This document shows positions 5,500-6,267 of a stretch of DNA of 6,267 bases, one piece after another (the stretch's first letter is position 1; each line of letters starts with the position of its first letter). The position numbers and the translations under genes are program-made. The DNA comes from Methanobacteriota archaeon (GTDB lineage: Archaea; Thermoplasmatota; Thermoplasmata; RBG-16-68-12). The notes beneath the pieces are model-generated. The model did no database searches. It was not told the DNA's origin and worked only from the letters and a program-made list of their open reading frames with translations. The DNA lies in NCBI GenBank assembly GCA_005879045.1, contig VBLV01000028.1, positions 493-6,759 on the forward strand. The letters run 5' to 3'.

Positions 5500-6147
5500 A
5501 TGGAATTCGATGCCTGGGAGCCGTTCTACGAAGAGATCCTGAAAGATTTCGTCTTCTCCCGGGAGAAGGACGAGGCGGTTGCTGTTGAGCTCGACAAGCT
5601 CCTTGGTGGGAATCGGATTCCCGAATCGAGCCTTCGACAGATCATCCGAGGGAAGGAAGTGACGGTGGCCGGGAACGGCCCGAACGTCGCGCATGAAATC
5701 GGCGGGGCCCGCGGGGTCCTCATTACCGCGGACGAGGCCACCTCGGTCGCGCTTGAGAAAGGTCTCCTCCCGGCCATCCTCGTGACCGATCTGGACGGGA
5801 CGGTGTCGGATCAGGTGAAAGCGAATGTCGAGGGAGCGATCGCGGTGATCCACGGTCACGGGGACAACGGGCCAGCGGTGCGGCAATGGGCCCCGCGGTT
5901 CTCCGGTGCGACGATGGCGACGACGCAATCCAGGCCCTTCGGGGGCCTTCGGAATTTCGGCGGCTTCACGGACGGGGATCGGGCGGTCTTCCTCGCGGAT
6001 CACTTCGGCGCCGCACGCATTCACCTGGTCGGTTTCGACTTCGAACATCCGAATGCGAAGGACCTCGACCGCCGCACGAAGCAGCGGAAGCTCGACTGGG
6101 CGTACATCCTCCTGGGAAGCCTCCATCGGGACGAGCTCGAACTATGA
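5500..6147 (+). CDS. mptE: 6-hydroxymethyl-7,8-dihydropterin diphosphokinase, MptE type (DUF115)
   Basis: MptE-type enzymes transfer diphosphate from ATP to 6-hydroxymethyl-7,8-dihydropterin, a step toward tetrahydromethanopterin or folate-type one-carbon carriers; they replace bacterial FolK in archaea. Seen: 215 residues, a normal length. A helical N-terminus (1-50) is followed by the strand-loop VTVAGNGPN (54-62), a [14 protein letters not shown] block (72-84), VTDLDG (95-100), HGHGDN (118-123), and [28 protein letters not shown] (154-181). The TDLDG, HGHGDN and FTDGDR motifs are the conserved acidic/histidine cluster expected for Mg-ATP and pterin handling. ATG 5500 has a good Shine-Dalgarno. 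It lies downstream of the DUF373 gene and its stop codon abuts that of convergent gcvPB. The family call is firm; the carrier made in this organism is unknown. Confidence 0.9.
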   Translation: MEFDAWEPFYEEILKDFVFSREKDEAVAVELDKLLGGNRIPESSLRQIIRGKEVTVAGNGPNVAHEIGGARGVLITADEATSVALEKGLLPAILVTDLDGTVSDQVKANVEGAIAVIHGHGDNGPAVRQWAPRFSGATMATTQSRPFGGLRNFGGFTDGDRAVFLADHFGAARIHLVGFDFEHPNAKDLDRRTKQRKLDWAYILLGSLHRDELEL

Positions 6148-6267
6148 CGAGGTCTTCGGGGACTTCAACGTCCGCCAACTGAGGATCGGTTCGCGAGCCG
6201 CCTGAACTTCATCGACGCGCGCGACCGCGGTGTTGTGGGGAGCGGAGTGCAAGGTTTCGGGATCCTC
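6142..6267 (-). CDS. gcvPB: Glycine dehydrogenase (decarboxylating) subunit 2, C-terminal fragment (cut by window edge)
   Basis: The minus strand is open from the window edge to TAG at 6144-6142, giving 41 residues that begin [20 protein letters not shown] and continue [14 protein letters not shown]. This matches the known C-terminal pattern of the glycine cleavage P-protein subunit 2: DPE, then APHxT, a hydrophobic residue, R-x-D-E, AAR-x-P-[VI]-L. The P-protein is the PLP-dependent enzyme that decarboxylates glycine and passes the aminomethyl group to the H-protein lipoyl arm; in archaea and many bacteria it is split into two subunits. The PLP lysine and the rest of the gene are outside the window. 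The identification is by remembered family ends, with no alignment. The gene converges on mptE and the two coding regions overlap by 6 bases. Confidence 0.78.
   Translation of the reverse strand, partial: EDPETLHSAPHNTAVARVDEVQAAREPILSWRTLKSPKTSS

Noticed and set aside
5479..6126. A 215-codon minus-strand frame opposite the mptE-type gene
   Set aside because: It mirrors the sense gene almost exactly and has shadow-like composition; the true minus-strand gene is the gcvPB tail further right, in another frame.
1..6267. CRISPR arrays, insertion sequences, tRNA or rRNA genes, attachment sites
   Set aside because: No direct repeats of the right kind, transposase motifs, or tRNA arms were seen, and the largest gap between genes is 108 bases.

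Overview
This is a high-GC archaeal window, most likely euryarchaeal and close to Thermoplasmata (Candidatus Thermoplasmatota) in character. The archaeal assignment is secure. It rests on ribosomal proteins S19e, L39e and L31e, the PDCD5-type DNA-binding protein, initiation factor aIF6, a DUF373 membrane protein and an MptE-type pterin kinase. TATA-like boxes 28-29 bases before two start codons point to leaderless transcripts. The Thermoplasmata placement is an inference from the DUF835 protein and overall gene content; there is no rRNA to check it.

Layout. (1) 2-1108 (+): a membrane-anchored protein with a C4HC3 RING/PHD-like zinc motif, a second zinc ribbon and a C-terminal DUF835 domain; its 5' end is probably cut by the window edge. 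(2) 1115-1678 (-): flavin prenyltransferase UbiX, converging on gene 1 with a 6-base gap. (3) 1679-1786: a divergent intergenic region with an AT-rich perfect inverted repeat. (4) 1787-2350 (+): a GNAT N-acetyltransferase with a very basic tail. (5) 2428-4321 (+): a compact translation operon, rps19e - PDCD5 gene - rpl39e - rpl31e - aIF6, with gaps of 2 to 9 bases. The 51-codon rpl39e begins with GTG and is easily missed. (6) 4385-5482 (+): a six-helix DUF373 protein behind its own TATA box. (7) 5500-6147 (+): 6-hydroxymethyl-7,8-dihydropterin diphosphokinase of the MptE type. (8) 6142-6267 (-): the last 41 codons of glycine dehydrogenase subunit 2 (gcvPB), overlapping the 3' end of gene 7 by 6 bases.

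How the genes work together. The central operon serves the ribosome: small- and large-subunit proteins plus aIF6, the 60S-type anti-association factor, with PDCD5 travelling in the same cluster as it commonly does in archaea. The last two genes may share a one-carbon theme: MptE makes the pterin diphosphate used for tetrahydromethanopterin or folate-type carriers, and the glycine cleavage system feeds one-carbon units to such a carrier. UbiX makes prenylated FMN for a UbiD-type decarboxylase that is not in this window.

The window is mostly housekeeping. I see no CRISPR array, mobile element, tRNA or rRNA, and nothing that amounts to a new defence or biosynthetic system. The least understood parts are the RING-like/DUF835 membrane protein and the DUF373 protein.
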